A stretch of DNA of 64,000 nucleotides. Origin: Burkholderiales bacterium (GTDB lineage: Bacteria; Pseudomonadota; Gammaproteobacteria; Burkholderiales; Burkholderiaceae_C). Under the pieces are notes generated by a model. It did not search any database. It worked only from the letters and a program-made list of their open reading frames with translations, and was not told the origin of the DNA. The translations under genes were made by a program, and so were the position numbers. The DNA lies in the NCBI GenBank assembly GCA_947446855.1, contig CANFIH010000003.1:1-64000 (forward strand), in the 5' to 3' direction. Below, piece by piece: positions 8,387 through 17,010 of this stretch. Each line of letters begins with the position of its first letter. Position 1 is the stretch's first letter.

Positions 8387-8998
8387 TCAGGCCACCGGCC
8401 CCAACGTGCCCCGTTGCTCAATCAACTCGCCACGCAGCAAGGCCAATGGCGCCTTGTGGTACAGATAAATGTCATGGAACGGGTCGGTCAGAATCTTGGT
8501 CATCCACACCAGGCCGTCGAGCACGCCCTTGATGAAGAACAGATGCACCGTGCGGAACAGCAGCCCGCCCACACCAATACCCAGCCACAGCAGACCCACA
8601 TGGCGTGCAAAGCCTTCGAAGCTCGTCGCGGCTTCAAACAGACCGAAGGCCGTGGGCTCCAGCCACAACAGCAACGGTGCCGCAGCCCAGATGCTCAGCA
8701 GCACAATCTTGCGACGCAGGTTGTAGCCCACCTTGATTTCTTCCTTGGTCTCCTGCGTGGCCTGGTTCACCTCGTCATAGCCCAGGGGCTCGAAGAAGAA
8801 GTGGCCGGATTGGCGTGTCGTCATGGACACCAGCCAGGCCACCAGGGCCGCCGCAGCGGGGTCGGTGAACAGCAGGGCATAGGCCACCAGAAAACTGATC
8901 GCGCTGATCAGGTGCAGCGTCTGGTTGATGCGGCTGTGGTGGTAATAGCGGTGGTCATCCCAACGCTGAATCTTGAGCTGTTTGAAAAATTCGTTCAT
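8387..8998 (-). CDS. Conserved membrane protein, Mpo1-like
   Basis: Protein of 203 residues with an early pair of hydrophobic helices (TLHLISAISFLVAYALLF, AAAALVAWLVSM) and two more after residue 95 (IVLLSIWAAAPLLLWL, HVGLLWLGIGVGGLLF). A charged HHSRINQTLH segment precedes the first helix and a SGHFFFEP segment follows the second. This His-rich layout resembles the DUF962/Mpo1 2-hydroxy-fatty-acid dioxygenase family, but that is a motif impression only. The upstream region carries Pho-like heptamers GTGACAA, GTGACGC and GTGAATC (read on plus) with one 12-bp step, so Pho control is doubtful. It stands alone between ugd and the aminotransferase. Confidence 0.65.
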   Translation of the reverse strand: MNEFFKQLKIQRWDDHRYYHHSRINQTLHLISAISFLVAYALLFTDPAAAALVAWLVSMTTRQSGHFFFEPLGYDEVNQATQETKEEIKVGYNLRRKIVLLSIWAAAPLLLWLEPTAFGLFEAATSFEGFARHVGLLWLGIGVGGLLFRTVHLFFIKGVLDGLVWMTKILTDPFHDIYLYHKAPLALLRGELIEQRGTLGPVA

Positions 8999-9033
8999 GG
9001 CGTGATCGGCTTATGTTGAGGTGTTCAGATGCT

Positions 9034-9055
9034 AAAAGGGTTTGATGGCAAACCC
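9034..9055 (-). terminator. Probable terminator downstream of ugd
   Basis: On the minus strand GGGTTTG-CCAT-CAAACCC is followed by TTTT. The stem is 7 bp and the T tract short, so strength is moderate. It lies between the ugd stop and the next minus-strand gene. Confidence 0.5.
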
Positions 9056-9096
9056 GTGACAAGGAATGTGACGCTTGGGTGAATCAGCGGCCGGAA

Positions 9097-10419
9097 TTAA
9101 CGTCCTATCGCCAGGTACTCAAAGCCCATGCCGCGCACCCACTTCGGGTCGTACAAATTGCGGCCGTCAAAAATCACCGGGCTCTTCAGGCTGGCCTTGA
9201 TGCTGTCGAAATCGGGACTGCGGAATTCCTTCCACTCGGTCACGATCAGCAGCGCGTCCGCGCCGTTGAGTGCGGCCATGGGCGAGTCGGCAAAGTCCAC
9301 GCCGCTGTGTTGTTGCAGCATGGGGCGGGCATGCTCCGTGGCCACGGGGTCGTAGGCCGAGACCGTGGCACCGGCTGCCACCAGATCGGCAATCACGGTC
9401 AGGCTGCTGGCCTCGCGCATGTCGTCGGTATTGGCCTTGAAGGCCAGGCCCCAGAGGGCAAAGTGCCGGCCCGTCAGGTCGGGTCCAAAGCGCGCCTTCA
9501 CCTTGCTGGCGAGCACATGCTTTTGCTGCTGGTTGGCCGCTTCCACCGCAGCCAGCACCTTGAGGTCCATGCCACCGTCGATGGCGGCCGTCTTGATCAG
9601 CGCCTTCACATCCTTGGGAAAGCAGGAGCCGCCGTAGCCGGCACCGGCATACAAAAAGTCGTAGCCAATGCGCGGATCGCTGCCTATGCCCTTGCGCACA
9701 TGCTCGATGTCGGCGCCCAGTTTTTCGGCCAGATTGGCCAGCTCGTTCATGAAGCTGATGCGCGTGGCCAGCATGGCGTTGGCGGCGTATTTGGTGAGCT
9801 CGGCACTGCGGATGTCCATCAGCACCAGGCGCTCGTGGTGGCGCTGGAACGGCGCGTAGAGCGCGCGCATATTGAGCGCGGCCTGCTCGTCATCACAGCC
9901 CAGCACAATGCGGCCCGGGCGCATGAAGTCTTCAATCGCCGCGCCTTCTTTCAGGAACTCGGGGTTGCTCACCACGCTAAAGGGCGTGTCCACACCGCGC
10001 GCTTTCAGCTCGGCTGCAATGGTGGCACGCACCTGGTCGGCCGTGCCCACCGGCACCGTGCTCTTGTCCACCACCACCTTGTAGTCGTTCATGTGGCGGC
10101 CGATATTGCTGGCCGCCTTGAGCACATATTGCAGGTCCGCGCCACCGTCTTCGCCTGGGGGCGTGCCCACGGCAATGAACTGGATGGTGCCAAAGCGGGT
10201 GGCGGCTTCGATGTCGTCGGTAAAGTGCAGGCGCCCGGCCTTCACGTTGCGGGCCACCATCTCGTCCAGGCCGGGTTCCCAGATGGGCAGCACGCCCTCT
10301 TTGAGCGCGGCGATCTTGTTGGAGTCGGTGTCAAAGCAGATGACATCGTTGCCCACTTCAGACAGGCAGGTGCCTGTGACCAGGCCGACATAGCCCGTAC
10401 CAATGACCGTGATTTTCAT
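9097..10419 (-). CDS. ugd: UDP-glucose 6-dehydrogenase
   Basis: NAD-dependent enzyme oxidising UDP-glucose to UDP-glucuronate in the cytoplasm, 440 residues, the usual length. The N-terminus [21 protein letters not shown] is the NAD-binding GXGXXG fold; [17 protein letters not shown] carries the catalytic Cys and the FPKD substrate signature; [20 protein letters not shown] and the C-terminal domain follow. UDP-glucuronate feeds exopolysaccharide or, in phosphate-limited cells, glucuronosyl lipids; the nearby Pho-box glycosyltransferase makes the second use possible but unproven. It stands next to ppk2 on the same strand with a gap of about 110 bp. Confidence 0.93.
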   Translation of the reverse strand: MKITVIGTGYVGLVTGTCLSEVGNDVICFDTDSNKIAALKEGVLPIWEPGLDEMVARNVKAGRLHFTDDIEAATRFGTIQFIAVGTPPGEDGGADLQYVLKAASNIGRHMNDYKVVVDKSTVPVGTADQVRATIAAELKARGVDTPFSVVSNPEFLKEGAAIEDFMRPGRIVLGCDDEQAALNMRALYAPFQRHHERLVLMDIRSAELTKYAANAMLATRISFMNELANLAEKLGADIEHVRKGIGSDPRIGYDFLYAGAGYGGSCFPKDVKALIKTAAIDGGMDLKVLAAVEAANQQQKHVLASKVKARFGPDLTGRHFALWGLAFKANTDDMREASSLTVIADLVAAGATVSAYDPVATEHARPMLQQHSGVDFADSPMAALNGADALLIVTEWKEFRSPDFDSIKASLKSPVIFDGRNLYDPKWVRGMGFEYLAIGR

Positions 10420-10530
10420 AAAGGTTTGACAGCTTTCAAAAGCTGCAATGCTCTGACGGAGCTGTGAAACCCTGATGACCTTAGTGTGTCATTTGTATGT
10501 AGATGCCGGCAGCCACAAGAATCAACACAG

Positions 10531-11454
10531 TCAGTAGCGTTCCGGCACGTACATCTCCGCCGGCACCGGGTGGCGGCTGTAGTCCGCGTTGAACACGCGT
10601 GCTGGCAGCACCACCGATTTCTGTTCCACCTCGGTATAGGGGATCTGGCTCAGCAGGTGGTCTATGCAGTTCAGGCGCGCAGTCTTCTTGTCCACTGCCT
10701 GCACGATCCACCAGGGTGCTTCGGGGATATGCGTGCGCTCCAGCATGGTCTCTTTGGCCTTGGTGTATTCCTCCCAGCGCACACGGCTTTCCAGGTCCAT
10801 GGGGCTGAGCTTCCACTGCTTGAGCGGGTCGTGGATACGGCCTAAGAAACGCGAGTGCTGCTCGTCGTCGGTAATCGAGAACCAGTACTTGATGAGCTGT
10901 ATGCCGCTGCGCGCCAGCATTTTTTCAAACTCGGGCACGGTGCGGAAGAACTCTTCGTACTCGTCGTCCGAGCAAAAGCCCATCACACGCTCCACGCCCG
11001 CGCGGTTGTACCAGCTGCGGTCAAACAGCACCATCTCGCCGGCAGCGGGCAGGTGCGATACGTAGCGCTGGAAGTACCACTGCGTGCGTTCGCGGTCATT
11101 GGGTGCGGGCAGGGCGGCCACGCGGGCCACGCGCGGGTTCAGGCGCTGGGTGATGCGTTTGATCACGCCGCCCTTGCCGGCCGCGTCGCGCCCCTCAAAC
11201 AGAATCACCACCTTGTGCTTGCTGGCCACCACCCAGTCCTGCAGCTTGACGAGTTCCCCTTGCAGGCGAAACAGCTCCTGGAAGTAGGTGCGCCGCGCCA
11301 GGCGATCGGCCTCATTGCGCGGCTTGCCGGTAGCTTCCAGCTCTTCCATGTTGCGCTCTTCGAGCTCCATCTCCAGCTCTTCGTCATAGCTGTCGAGCAG
11401 GTCCTCGCGCAGGCGGCGCATCATTTCTTCTTGTTGGGTGTTGTCGATGGTCAT
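10531..11454 (-). CDS. ppk2: Polyphosphate kinase 2 family protein
   Basis: PPK2-type phosphotransferase moving phosphate between polyphosphate and nucleotides. Walker A is GRDAAGKGGVIKRI and the lid/Walker B area is VLFDRSWYNRAGVERVMGF, both diagnostic. The region NPRVARVAALPAPNDRERTQWYFQRY is typical of the single-domain class. I start at 11454 (MTIDNTQQEE), the second in-frame ATG, since the upstream eight residues look unlike the family. The product is about 307 residues with a very acidic N-terminal 50 residues. A weak Pho-like box is upstream. Class I (NDP-forming) versus class II/III cannot be settled from motifs. Confidence 0.9.
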   Translation of the reverse strand: MTIDNTQQEEMMRRLREDLLDSYDEELEMELEERNMEELEATGKPRNEADRLARRTYFQELFRLQGELVKLQDWVVASKHKVVILFEGRDAAGKGGVIKRITQRLNPRVARVAALPAPNDRERTQWYFQRYVSHLPAAGEMVLFDRSWYNRAGVERVMGFCSDDEYEEFFRTVPEFEKMLARSGIQLIKYWFSITDDEQHSRFLGRIHDPLKQWKLSPMDLESRVRWEEYTKAKETMLERTHIPEAPWWIVQAVDKKTARLNCIDHLLSQIPYTEVEQKSVVLPARVFNADYSRHPVPAEMYVPERY

Positions 11455-11493
11455 GGCAAGGTCCACTTTGAAGTGCACAGATTAAATGTCCAT

Positions 11494-11527
11494 AGCATGC
11501 TTCGGAAACATTTCAGTTTTGTGACGA
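11494..11527 (-). promoter_or_regulatory. Weak candidate Pho box upstream of ppk2
   Basis: Minus strand TCGTCAC and CTGAAAT spaced by AAAA, then 10 nt, then CATGCT. Only 9 of 14 box positions match the consensus, so this is a suggestion rather than a call. Confidence 0.3.
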
Positions 11528-11571
11528 ATGTGTTCATCCCAATGTCATCTGGCGTAACTACCATCAGAAAA

Positions 11572-12162
11572 ATGACCGGCGCACCGAACATGATCAACAC
11601 ACCATCCACCACCTATGACACCAAAACCAGGGCCTTGCATTGGGGCAGTGCAGTGTTGCTTCTTGTACTGTGGCTAGCCGGTGAATTTCTCGACGTTTTC
11701 CCCAAAGGCACACCGCGCATCACGGTGCGCAGCCTGCATATCTGTTTCGGACTCTTCCTTGGGATTCTGCTGACCTACCGCATTTGGTGGCGTCACCATG
11801 GCGGCGTTCAATTGCCTGCCCCCGAAGGCTTTGCATACGCACGCCAGGCGCATATAGCGCACCAGGTGCTGTATGGGGTGATCGCGCTGATGGTGGTCAC
11901 CGGCATTGCGCTCGTGTGGATTCGCGGCGACAACCTGTTCAACCTGTTTTCCATTCCGGCTTTTGATCCCGGCAATAAGGAACTGCGGCACAACGCCAAG
12001 GAAGTCCATGGTTGGATTGCCAATGGTCTTTTGCTGGGCGCCGCCTTGCATGCACTGATGGCGCTGTGGCACCAACTTGTCTTTAAGGATGGTTTGCTGC
12101 TGCGCATGTTGCCTGTGCGCTCACCCGGCGGGGTTGATTGCAACAATATGACAAGCTCGTGA
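11572..12162 (+). CDS. Cytochrome b561 family protein
   Basis: Four-helix inner-membrane b-type cytochrome, about 196 residues, probably accepting electrons from the quinone pool. Haem-ligand histidines sit in helices 1, 2 and 4: TRALHWGSAVLLLVLW, VRSLHICFGLFLG, HIAHQVLYGVIALMVV, and NGLLLGAALHALMALWH. The ORF track extends it far upstream, but the 5' half there is antisense to ppk2 and is not coding; ATG 11572 or 11590 are the plausible starts, neither with a clear ribosome site. It is divergent from ppk2 and followed by a separate small gene. Confidence 0.82.
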   Translation: MTGAPNMINTPSTTYDTKTRALHWGSAVLLLVLWLAGEFLDVFPKGTPRITVRSLHICFGLFLGILLTYRIWWRHHGGVQLPAPEGFAYARQAHIAHQVLYGVIALMVVTGIALVWIRGDNLFNLFSIPAFDPGNKELRHNAKEVHGWIANGLLLGAALHALMALWHQLVFKDGLLLRMLPVRSPGGVDCNNMTSS

Positions 12163-12281
12163 AGCCTGTGACCACTTAAGTGCACATGACAAATTGATGA
12201 CGTTTTAGCATGTTGCAAAGTGTCATTTTTCAGGTCTATGATGAATCCACATTGAATATCAACCGTTGGAAAGACCACACC

Positions 12282-12539
12282 ATGCGTGCCATGAAAGAAG
12301 CCCGACACTTGATCGAAAAATCGCCTCAAGATGAGTCGGCACGGATACTGGCTCAGCTTGTGCTGGCCCTGGAAACGGAAGTCCACTTCGAGATCTCCGA
12401 CATCTACAAACTCAATCGCAATCACTTTGACTTGGCGCTGAATATTTTGAAGGACTGGCGCTTGGACCGCTATTACATTGGCAAGGCACGGCTGTTCGAC
12501 TCCGCCTTGCATGTGTCGGATTTTTCCAAAGAAAATTGA
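12282..12539 (+). CDS. Small protein of unknown function, 85 aa
   Basis: I do not recognise this family. The start at 12282 (MRAMKEARHLIEKSP) has GGAAAG 8 nt upstream; the longer ORF start lacks a site. The sequence is mixed-charge and helical with no membrane segment or Cys pair, e.g. ESARILAQLVLALETEVHFE and NHFDLALNILKDWRLDRYYI. Codon use resembles its neighbours. The end (ALHVSDFSKEN) is followed by a 50-bp gap before the convergent PhnZ-like gene. A reverse-oriented Pho-like pair lies about 80 bp upstream but faces the wrong way. Confidence 0.6.
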   Translation: MRAMKEARHLIEKSPQDESARILAQLVLALETEVHFEISDIYKLNRNHFDLALNILKDWRLDRYYIGKARLFDSALHVSDFSKEN

Positions 12540-12588
12540 GGTTGCAGCAGGTTTTCAGGGGCAGCCAGTGCTGGCCGCATCGCAGCTG

Positions 12589-13161
12589 TTATGCGCCTCT
12601 GGCGGGTAGGAAATGCACGCGATCCATTAACGCATGCAGTTCATTCAGCGCATGTTGTGTGTCACTGGCAAACCACCCAGGGCGTTTGCCGGCATCATCC
12701 CAGCTGCGCAATTGACGCGCGTCCAGCGCGTAGCGGTTGCCTTGAAACTCGATGCACTCGCAAAGGTCCATCGGTCCGCCTTGCAAGGCAAGGCTGCGCA
12801 CCGAGTCGGGCGATAGCCGCGCACTGTATTCCGCATAAGTAGCTACCAGATAGCGCTTGGCTGCCACATGCAGCCGCACCGGCTCCGAGACGTCGGGCCC
12901 CCAGATGGCGTCCAGTACGCGGGCCCCGCTCAGTTCATGTCGGTCATCAATGCCTTGTACGGTGGGTGTGCCGCTGAGGTCGGTCAACAGGTGCCCCAGA
13001 TCATGTAGCCAGCTGGCCAGTTGCAGGGCCTGTGAAGCACCCGCTGCGCGCGCCAATTGCCCACATTGCCAGGCATGCGCAATCTGCGAAACGCTTTCGC
13101 CCTCGTACGCCATGTCACCCTTGCGGGCAAACAATTCCAGAATGGTTTGCGGGTTGTTCAT
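12589..13161 (-). CDS. PhnZ-like HD-domain phosphonate oxygenase
   Basis: HD-domain protein of 190 residues from the branch found beside phosphonate genes, whose studied member PhnZ is a mixed-valence di-iron oxygenase cleaving 1-hydroxy-aminoethylphosphonate. The PhnZ-specific substrate lid MAYEGESVSQIAHAWQCGQL (Tyr and Glu near residue 20) and the HD motif WLHDLGHLLTD are both visible, as is a downstream HELSGARVLDAIWG region. The partner hydroxylase PhnY* is not in this window, so the natural substrate may differ. It is divergent from phnC, with a Pho box for each direction in the 119-bp gap. The predicted transcript starts at the ATG itself. Confidence 0.8.
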   Translation of the reverse strand: MNNPQTILELFARKGDMAYEGESVSQIAHAWQCGQLARAAGASQALQLASWLHDLGHLLTDLSGTPTVQGIDDRHELSGARVLDAIWGPDVSEPVRLHVAAKRYLVATYAEYSARLSPDSVRSLALQGGPMDLCECIEFQGNRYALDARQLRSWDDAGKRPGWFASDTQHALNELHALMDRVHFLPARGA

Positions 13162-13167
13162 AAAAGT

Positions 13168-13201
13168 ATGGTGGCCGCCATCCGTGTCAAACGGATGACA
13201 G
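13168..13201 (-). promoter_or_regulatory. Candidate PhoB promoter of the PhnZ-like gene
   Basis: Minus strand CTGTCAT (perfect heptamer) and TTGACAC spaced by 4 nt, then 10 nt, then CACCAT as a poor -10, then 6 nt to the ATG. This predicts a leaderless mRNA. Confidence 0.5.
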
Positions 13202-13228
13202 TGGGCGGTTCTGTGGCTGCTCGTGCTT

Positions 13229-13273
13229 TTGCCACGCTGTTGTCATCAATGTTTCATGCTTGGCGGCGAAGAT
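13229..13273 (+). promoter_or_regulatory. Candidate triple Pho box of the phn operon
   Basis: Heptamers TTGCCAC (13229), TTGTCAT (13240) and GTTTCAT (13251) keep the 11-bp period. After 10 nt comes GAAGAT (13268-13273), and the phnC ATG is 7 nt further on. The central block TTGTCATCAAT also occurs in the OlsB promoter. Confidence 0.65.
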
Positions 13274-13280
13274 AGCTGCC

Positions 13281-14132
13281 ATGAGTACTCTGCCCAATGC
13301 CGCGATTCGCGTGGCCAACGCCAGCAAGTCGTTTCATCGACGAGCCAAGGCGCTGGACAATGTCAGTGCGACCATTCGGGAGGGTGAGTGCGTGGGCCTG
13401 TTGGGCGCATCGGGCTCGGGCAAGTCCACCCTGCTGCGCAGCCTGTGCGGCCTGGAGCGGCTGGATGGCGCCAACAGCAGCGTCGAGCTTTTTGGTCAAG
13501 TGTTGCAAAGCGGCGGCACCCTGAGTCCCGACATCCGCGCCCTGCGCCTTCAGACCGGCATCATCTTCCAGCAATTCAATTTGGTGGGCCGTATGAACGT
13601 GCTCTCCAATGTTATGACCGGTCTGTTGCCGCGCGTTCCTCTGTGGCGCGCACTCGTGGGACGCTTCAGCATGGAAGAGCAGATGCAGGCGCTGCAGGCA
13701 CTCGATTCGGTGGGCCTGGCCGACTACGCCTTTCAGCGCGCCTCCACGCTCTCGGGCGGGCAGCAACAGCGCGCCGCTGTGGCCCGCGCCCTGCTGCAGG
13801 GCGCACGCATTTTGCTGGCCGATGAGCCGGTGTCTTCGCTGGATCCGGAAACCGCCCGGCGCGTGATGGACCTGTTGCATCACCTCAACCGCAGCCAAGG
13901 CATGACCCTGGTGGTGAGCTTGCACAACGTGGCCATGGCCCGGCGCTACTGCGACCGCATCATCGCGCTGCGGGCCGGAGAGCTGGTGTTTGACGGCCCC
14001 CCCATGGAACTCAACGACAGCAAATTGCGCCACCTGTATGGCGCCAGCACCGACGAATTGCTGATGGACCACAACCCGCTGGAAACCCCGCCGCAGACGC
14101 AAGCCTTGCAGGCCATGCCGTTGGCTGCCTGA
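13281..14132 (+). CDS. phnC: Phosphonate ABC transporter ATP-binding protein
   Basis: Cytoplasmic ATPase of the phosphonate importer, 283 residues. Walker A GASGSGKSTLLR, Q-loop IIFQQFNLVGRMNV, signature [13 protein letters not shown], Walker B ILLADEPVSSLD and the switch His in VVSLHNVAMA are all present. ATG 13281 is chosen over the TTG at 13260 because the latter would lie upstream of the predicted transcription start. It is first in phnC-phnD-phnE-(Fe-ADH)-(FAD oxidoreductase)-phnX, all on plus with short gaps or overlaps. A Pho box lies directly upstream. Confidence 0.93.
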   Translation: MSTLPNAAIRVANASKSFHRRAKALDNVSATIREGECVGLLGASGSGKSTLLRSLCGLERLDGANSSVELFGQVLQSGGTLSPDIRALRLQTGIIFQQFNLVGRMNVLSNVMTGLLPRVPLWRALVGRFSMEEQMQALQALDSVGLADYAFQRASTLSGGQQQRAAVARALLQGARILLADEPVSSLDPETARRVMDLLHHLNRSQGMTLVVSLHNVAMARRYCDRIIALRAGELVFDGPPMELNDSKLRHLYGASTDELLMDHNPLETPPQTQALQAMPLAA

Positions 14133-14155
14133 TCCTTTTTTTTTGGAGTCACACA

Positions 14156-15103
14156 ATGAAGACTTTTTACGTATTCGCCGCCTCTGTGCTTGCCTTTTCA
14201 AGCCTGGCCGCCAGCGCACAGGAAATCAGTTTCGGCATCATCGCCACCGACTCAGCCAGCGTGGAGCGCGAGCGCTGGGAGCCGCTGTTCCGTGACATGG
14301 AAAAGAAGACCGGTCTGACCGTCAAGGCCTTCTATGCACCGGACTACGCCGGTGTGGTCGAAGCCATGCGCTTCAACAAAATACAAGTGGCCTGGTACGG
14401 TAACAAGGCTGCCATTGACGCTGTGGACCGCTCCAACGGTGAAGTGTTTGCGCAAGTGCTGCGCACCGACGGAACACTGGGCTATTACTCGTTGCTGATC
14501 ACGCAAAAGGACAGCCCCTACAACAACCTGAACGACGTGCTCAAGAACAGCAAGTCCATCAACTTTGGCATTGGTGATCCCGGTTCCACCAGCGGCTTTT
14601 TGGTTCCCAGTTACTACGTGTTCGCCATGAATAAGGTGGACCAGCGCACCGCCTTCAAGACCATTCGCAACGCCAGCCATGGCGCCAACATCCAGGCCGT
14701 GCTGGCCAAGCAACTCGATGTGGCCACCAATAACACCGAAGAAATTGACAAGCTGGAAGCCACCAAGCCCGAAGTGGCGAAGGAGCTCAAGGTGATCTGG
14801 AAGAGCCCGCTGATCCCCAACGACCCGCTGGTCTGGCGCAAGGATCTGGACGCCGGCATCAAGGCCAAGCTCAAGGGTTTTTTGCTGGCTTACGGCAAGA
14901 GCGACGCCGACAAGGCCGTGCTGAAAAACATCTACAACTACAGCGGTTTCAAGGAATCGACCAACGAGCAACTCGTGCCGATTCGCCAGCTCGAATTGTT
15001 CAAGGATCGCCGCAAGGTGGAGAACGATGAGCAATACAGCGCCGAAGAAAAAGCCCAGCGCATTGCCGACATCGACAAGAAGCTGGCCGCCTTGAATAAA
15101 TAA
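14156..15103 (+). CDS. phnD: Phosphonate-binding periplasmic protein
   Basis: Substrate-binding protein of 315 residues for the phosphonate importer. The signal peptide is MKTFYVFAASVLAFSSLAASA. The mature part starts EISFGIIATDSASVERERWE, typical of PhnD, and has the helix-capping phosphonate loop region GIGDPGSTSGFLVPSYYVF. The gene is 24 nt after phnC with GGAG as ribosome site. The lysine-rich acidic C-terminus (RRKVENDEQYSAEEKAQR) is common to this clade. Which phosphonate it prefers cannot be told, but the operon content points to 2-aminoethylphosphonate or N-alkyl derivatives. Confidence 0.93.
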   Translation: MKTFYVFAASVLAFSSLAASAQEISFGIIATDSASVERERWEPLFRDMEKKTGLTVKAFYAPDYAGVVEAMRFNKIQVAWYGNKAAIDAVDRSNGEVFAQVLRTDGTLGYYSLLITQKDSPYNNLNDVLKNSKSINFGIGDPGSTSGFLVPSYYVFAMNKVDQRTAFKTIRNASHGANIQAVLAKQLDVATNNTEEIDKLEATKPEVAKELKVIWKSPLIPNDPLVWRKDLDAGIKAKLKGFLLAYGKSDADKAVLKNIYNYSGFKESTNEQLVPIRQLELFKDRRKVENDEQYSAEEKAQRIADIDKKLAALNK

Positions 15104-15133
15104 ATTGACTGCTGTCACACAGTTCGCCCGTCC

Positions 15134-15946
15134 ATGTCCGTCTCGGCCGCATCGCACCCTCTACAAAGTTTGCTGACCCAGGCCGCTGCGAGTCGCAGTG
15201 GCTGGCGCACCCAGTTGGGTTGGGTGGCGGTGCTCGCGGTGTTGGTCTGGGCCTGGCAGGGCGCAGAGATGCGCCCGCTGGATTTGATCAAGGACGCGGG
15301 CAATATGGGCACCTTTGCCCGCGACTTCTTTCCCCCGGATTTTCATGACTGGCGCATCTACCTCAAGGAGATGCTGGTCACCCTGCACATTGCCGTCTGG
15401 GGCACGGTGCTGGCCATTGTGGCGGCCGTGCCGCTGGGCCTGCTGAGCGCGCACAACGTGGCTCCCGCCTGGGTCTACCAGCCGGTGCGCCGCCTGATGG
15501 ACGCCTGCCGTGCCATCAACGAGATGGTGTTTGCCATGCTCTTCATCGTGGCCGTGGGCCTGGGGCCGTTTGCCGGTGTGCTGGCCCTGTTTATCCACAC
15601 CACGGGCACGCTGGCCAAGCTGTTTGCCGAGGCCGTGGAGGCCATAGACCCACGCCCGGTGGAAGGCATACGCGCCACCGGTGCCCACAAGCTGGCCGAA
15701 ATAGCCTATGGCGTGATCCCGCAGGTGATGCCGTTGTGGCTGTCGTATTCGCTGTACCGCTTCGAGTCCAATGTGCGCTCGGCCTCCGTGGTCGGCATGG
15801 TCGGTGCCGGTGGCATCGGCGTGGTGCTGTACGAGGTGATTCGCAGCTTCCAATATGCGCAGACCTGTGCCGTGCTGCTGCTACTGGTGGTCACGGTCAC
15901 GCTCATCGACGTGTTCTCGGCATGGCTGCGCCAGCGCTTCATTTAG
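15134..15946 (+). CDS. phnE: Phosphonate ABC transporter permease
   Basis: Inner-membrane permease of 270 residues with about six helices ([16 protein letters not shown]-like [40 protein letters not shown], and C-terminal [15 protein letters not shown]). The EAA loop that docks on PhnC is seen as [20 protein letters not shown]. Only one permease gene is present, as is common for phnCDE. Its 3' end overlaps the next gene by 25 nt. The start ATG 15134 lies 30 nt after phnD. Confidence 0.92.
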   Translation: MSVSAASHPLQSLLTQAAASRSGWRTQLGWVAVLAVLVWAWQGAEMRPLDLIKDAGNMGTFARDFFPPDFHDWRIYLKEMLVTLHIAVWGTVLAIVAAVPLGLLSAHNVAPAWVYQPVRRLMDACRAINEMVFAMLFIVAVGLGPFAGVLALFIHTTGTLAKLFAEAVEAIDPRPVEGIRATGAHKLAEIAYGVIPQVMPLWLSYSLYRFESNVRSASVVGMVGAGGIGVVLYEVIRSFQYAQTCAVLLLLVVTVTLIDVFSAWLRQRFI

Positions 15947-17010
15947 CCTGGTCTAACCCGGTTCGCATCCATTGGGGCGCGGGTTGTTTTCAGAGCCTGG
16001 TCGCCGACGCGCCGGTGGTGGTGCTGGCCGACCGCGCTGCACTCAGTTACGAAAATGAAACCCTGCTGCTGGAGCGCCTGGGCCACCACTGCAAGGGCTG
16101 GAGCTGGTTCCAGGGGGGGCTGGCCTCGGTAGCACTGGCACAAACGCTGTGCGAGGAAATCTGGCCGGTGCTGCGCACGCATCCAAATGCAACCGTGCTG
16201 GCTATTGGAGGCGGCAGCACGCTGGACCTGGCCAAGGTCTTGCGCTTTCGCTTTGAAGACAGCCGTACAGCAGCCGACGCTTGGCGCAGCAACCAACTGC
16301 CCGCATCTGCATCGCGCCATCCGCTGTGGCTGGCGCCCACGACGGCAGGCACGGGCAGCGAAGTCACACGCTGGGCCACGCTATGGGACACCGAGATTTT
16401 GCAGCCCGTCAAGCTGTCCTGGTCGCCAGCGAACGGCTACGCAGAACACGCCTTTGTTGATGTGGAACTGAGCTGGAGCTGCCCCTTGCGCCACAGCCGC
16501 GACTGTGCACTTGACACCCTGTCTCACGCGCTGGAGGCGCTATGGAACCGCAACGCCAGCCCCATCAGCGAAGTGCTGGCCCTCGACGCTGCGCGTCTGG
16601 TGATAGAGATGTTGCCGGTCTTGCTAGAGCAGCCCGCAAAGCACGAAGCCCGCGTGGCCTTGGCGCGCGCGAGCCTGCTAGCCGGTATGGCCATGTCGCA
16701 CACGCAGACTGCGCTGGCCCATGCCCTGTCGTATGAACTCACGCTGAATGAAGAGATGCCACACGGCGAAGCCTGCGCCGTCTGGCTGCCCATGGTCTGG
16801 GAGCTGGCGATGGGCGCCTCGCCGGCCTGTGACACGGCCCTGGCACGCGTCTTTGATGTGCCCGCAGCCGAGGGCGTGCAAACTTTGCGCACTTGGCTGC
16901 ACCAGCTGGGCATTGCCGGGCGCGATCTGCGCACCACAGCGGCTGGACGCGCCACCCTGGATCAGGAAATGCGGTCTGCCCGCGGGAGGAATTTCATTGC
17001 AAGCCCTTAA
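15922..17010 (+). CDS. Phosphonate-associated iron-type alcohol dehydrogenase
   Basis: Group III metal-dependent alcohol dehydrogenase, 362 residues, of the subgroup recurrently found in phosphonate operons. NAD-binding is seen in [18 protein letters not shown]; the metal site includes [11 protein letters not shown] and the later histidines in [18 protein letters not shown] and [13 protein letters not shown]. The likely reaction is interconversion of phosphonoacetaldehyde and 2-hydroxyethylphosphonate, by analogy with phosphonoacetaldehyde reductases; not proven here. The start ATG 15922 lies inside phnE; the longer ORF is phnE in another frame. Its stop overlaps the next gene's TTG start region by 14 nt. 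Confidence 0.82.
   Translation: MAAPALHLAWSNPVRIHWGAGCFQSLVADAPVVVLADRAALSYENETLLLERLGHHCKGWSWFQGGLASVALAQTLCEEIWPVLRTHPNATVLAIGGGSTLDLAKVLRFRFEDSRTAADAWRSNQLPASASRHPLWLAPTTAGTGSEVTRWATLWDTEILQPVKLSWSPANGYAEHAFVDVELSWSCPLRHSRDCALDTLSHALEALWNRNASPISEVLALDAARLVIEMLPVLLEQPAKHEARVALARASLLAGMAMSHTQTALAHALSYELTLNEEMPHGEACAVWLPMVWELAMGASPACDTALARVFDVPAAEGVQTLRTWLHQLGIAGRDLRTTAAGRATLDQEMRSARGRNFIASP

Noticed and set aside
9056-9085. Pho-like heptamers before the Mpo1-like gene
   Set aside because: One step is 12 bp rather than 11 and no -10-like hexamer is at the expected distance.
10481-10816. Minus ORF ending with a hydrophobic stretch after ppk2
   Set aside because: The hydrophobic tail is out of frame with ppk2 and has no start codon of its own near by; most of the ORF overlaps ppk2.
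12186-12203. Pho-box-like pair (ACGTCAT, TTGTCAT on minus) before the 85-aa gene
   Set aside because: Good heptamers with the shared CAAT spacer, but they face cytochrome b561 antisense and have no -10-like element 10 nt on.
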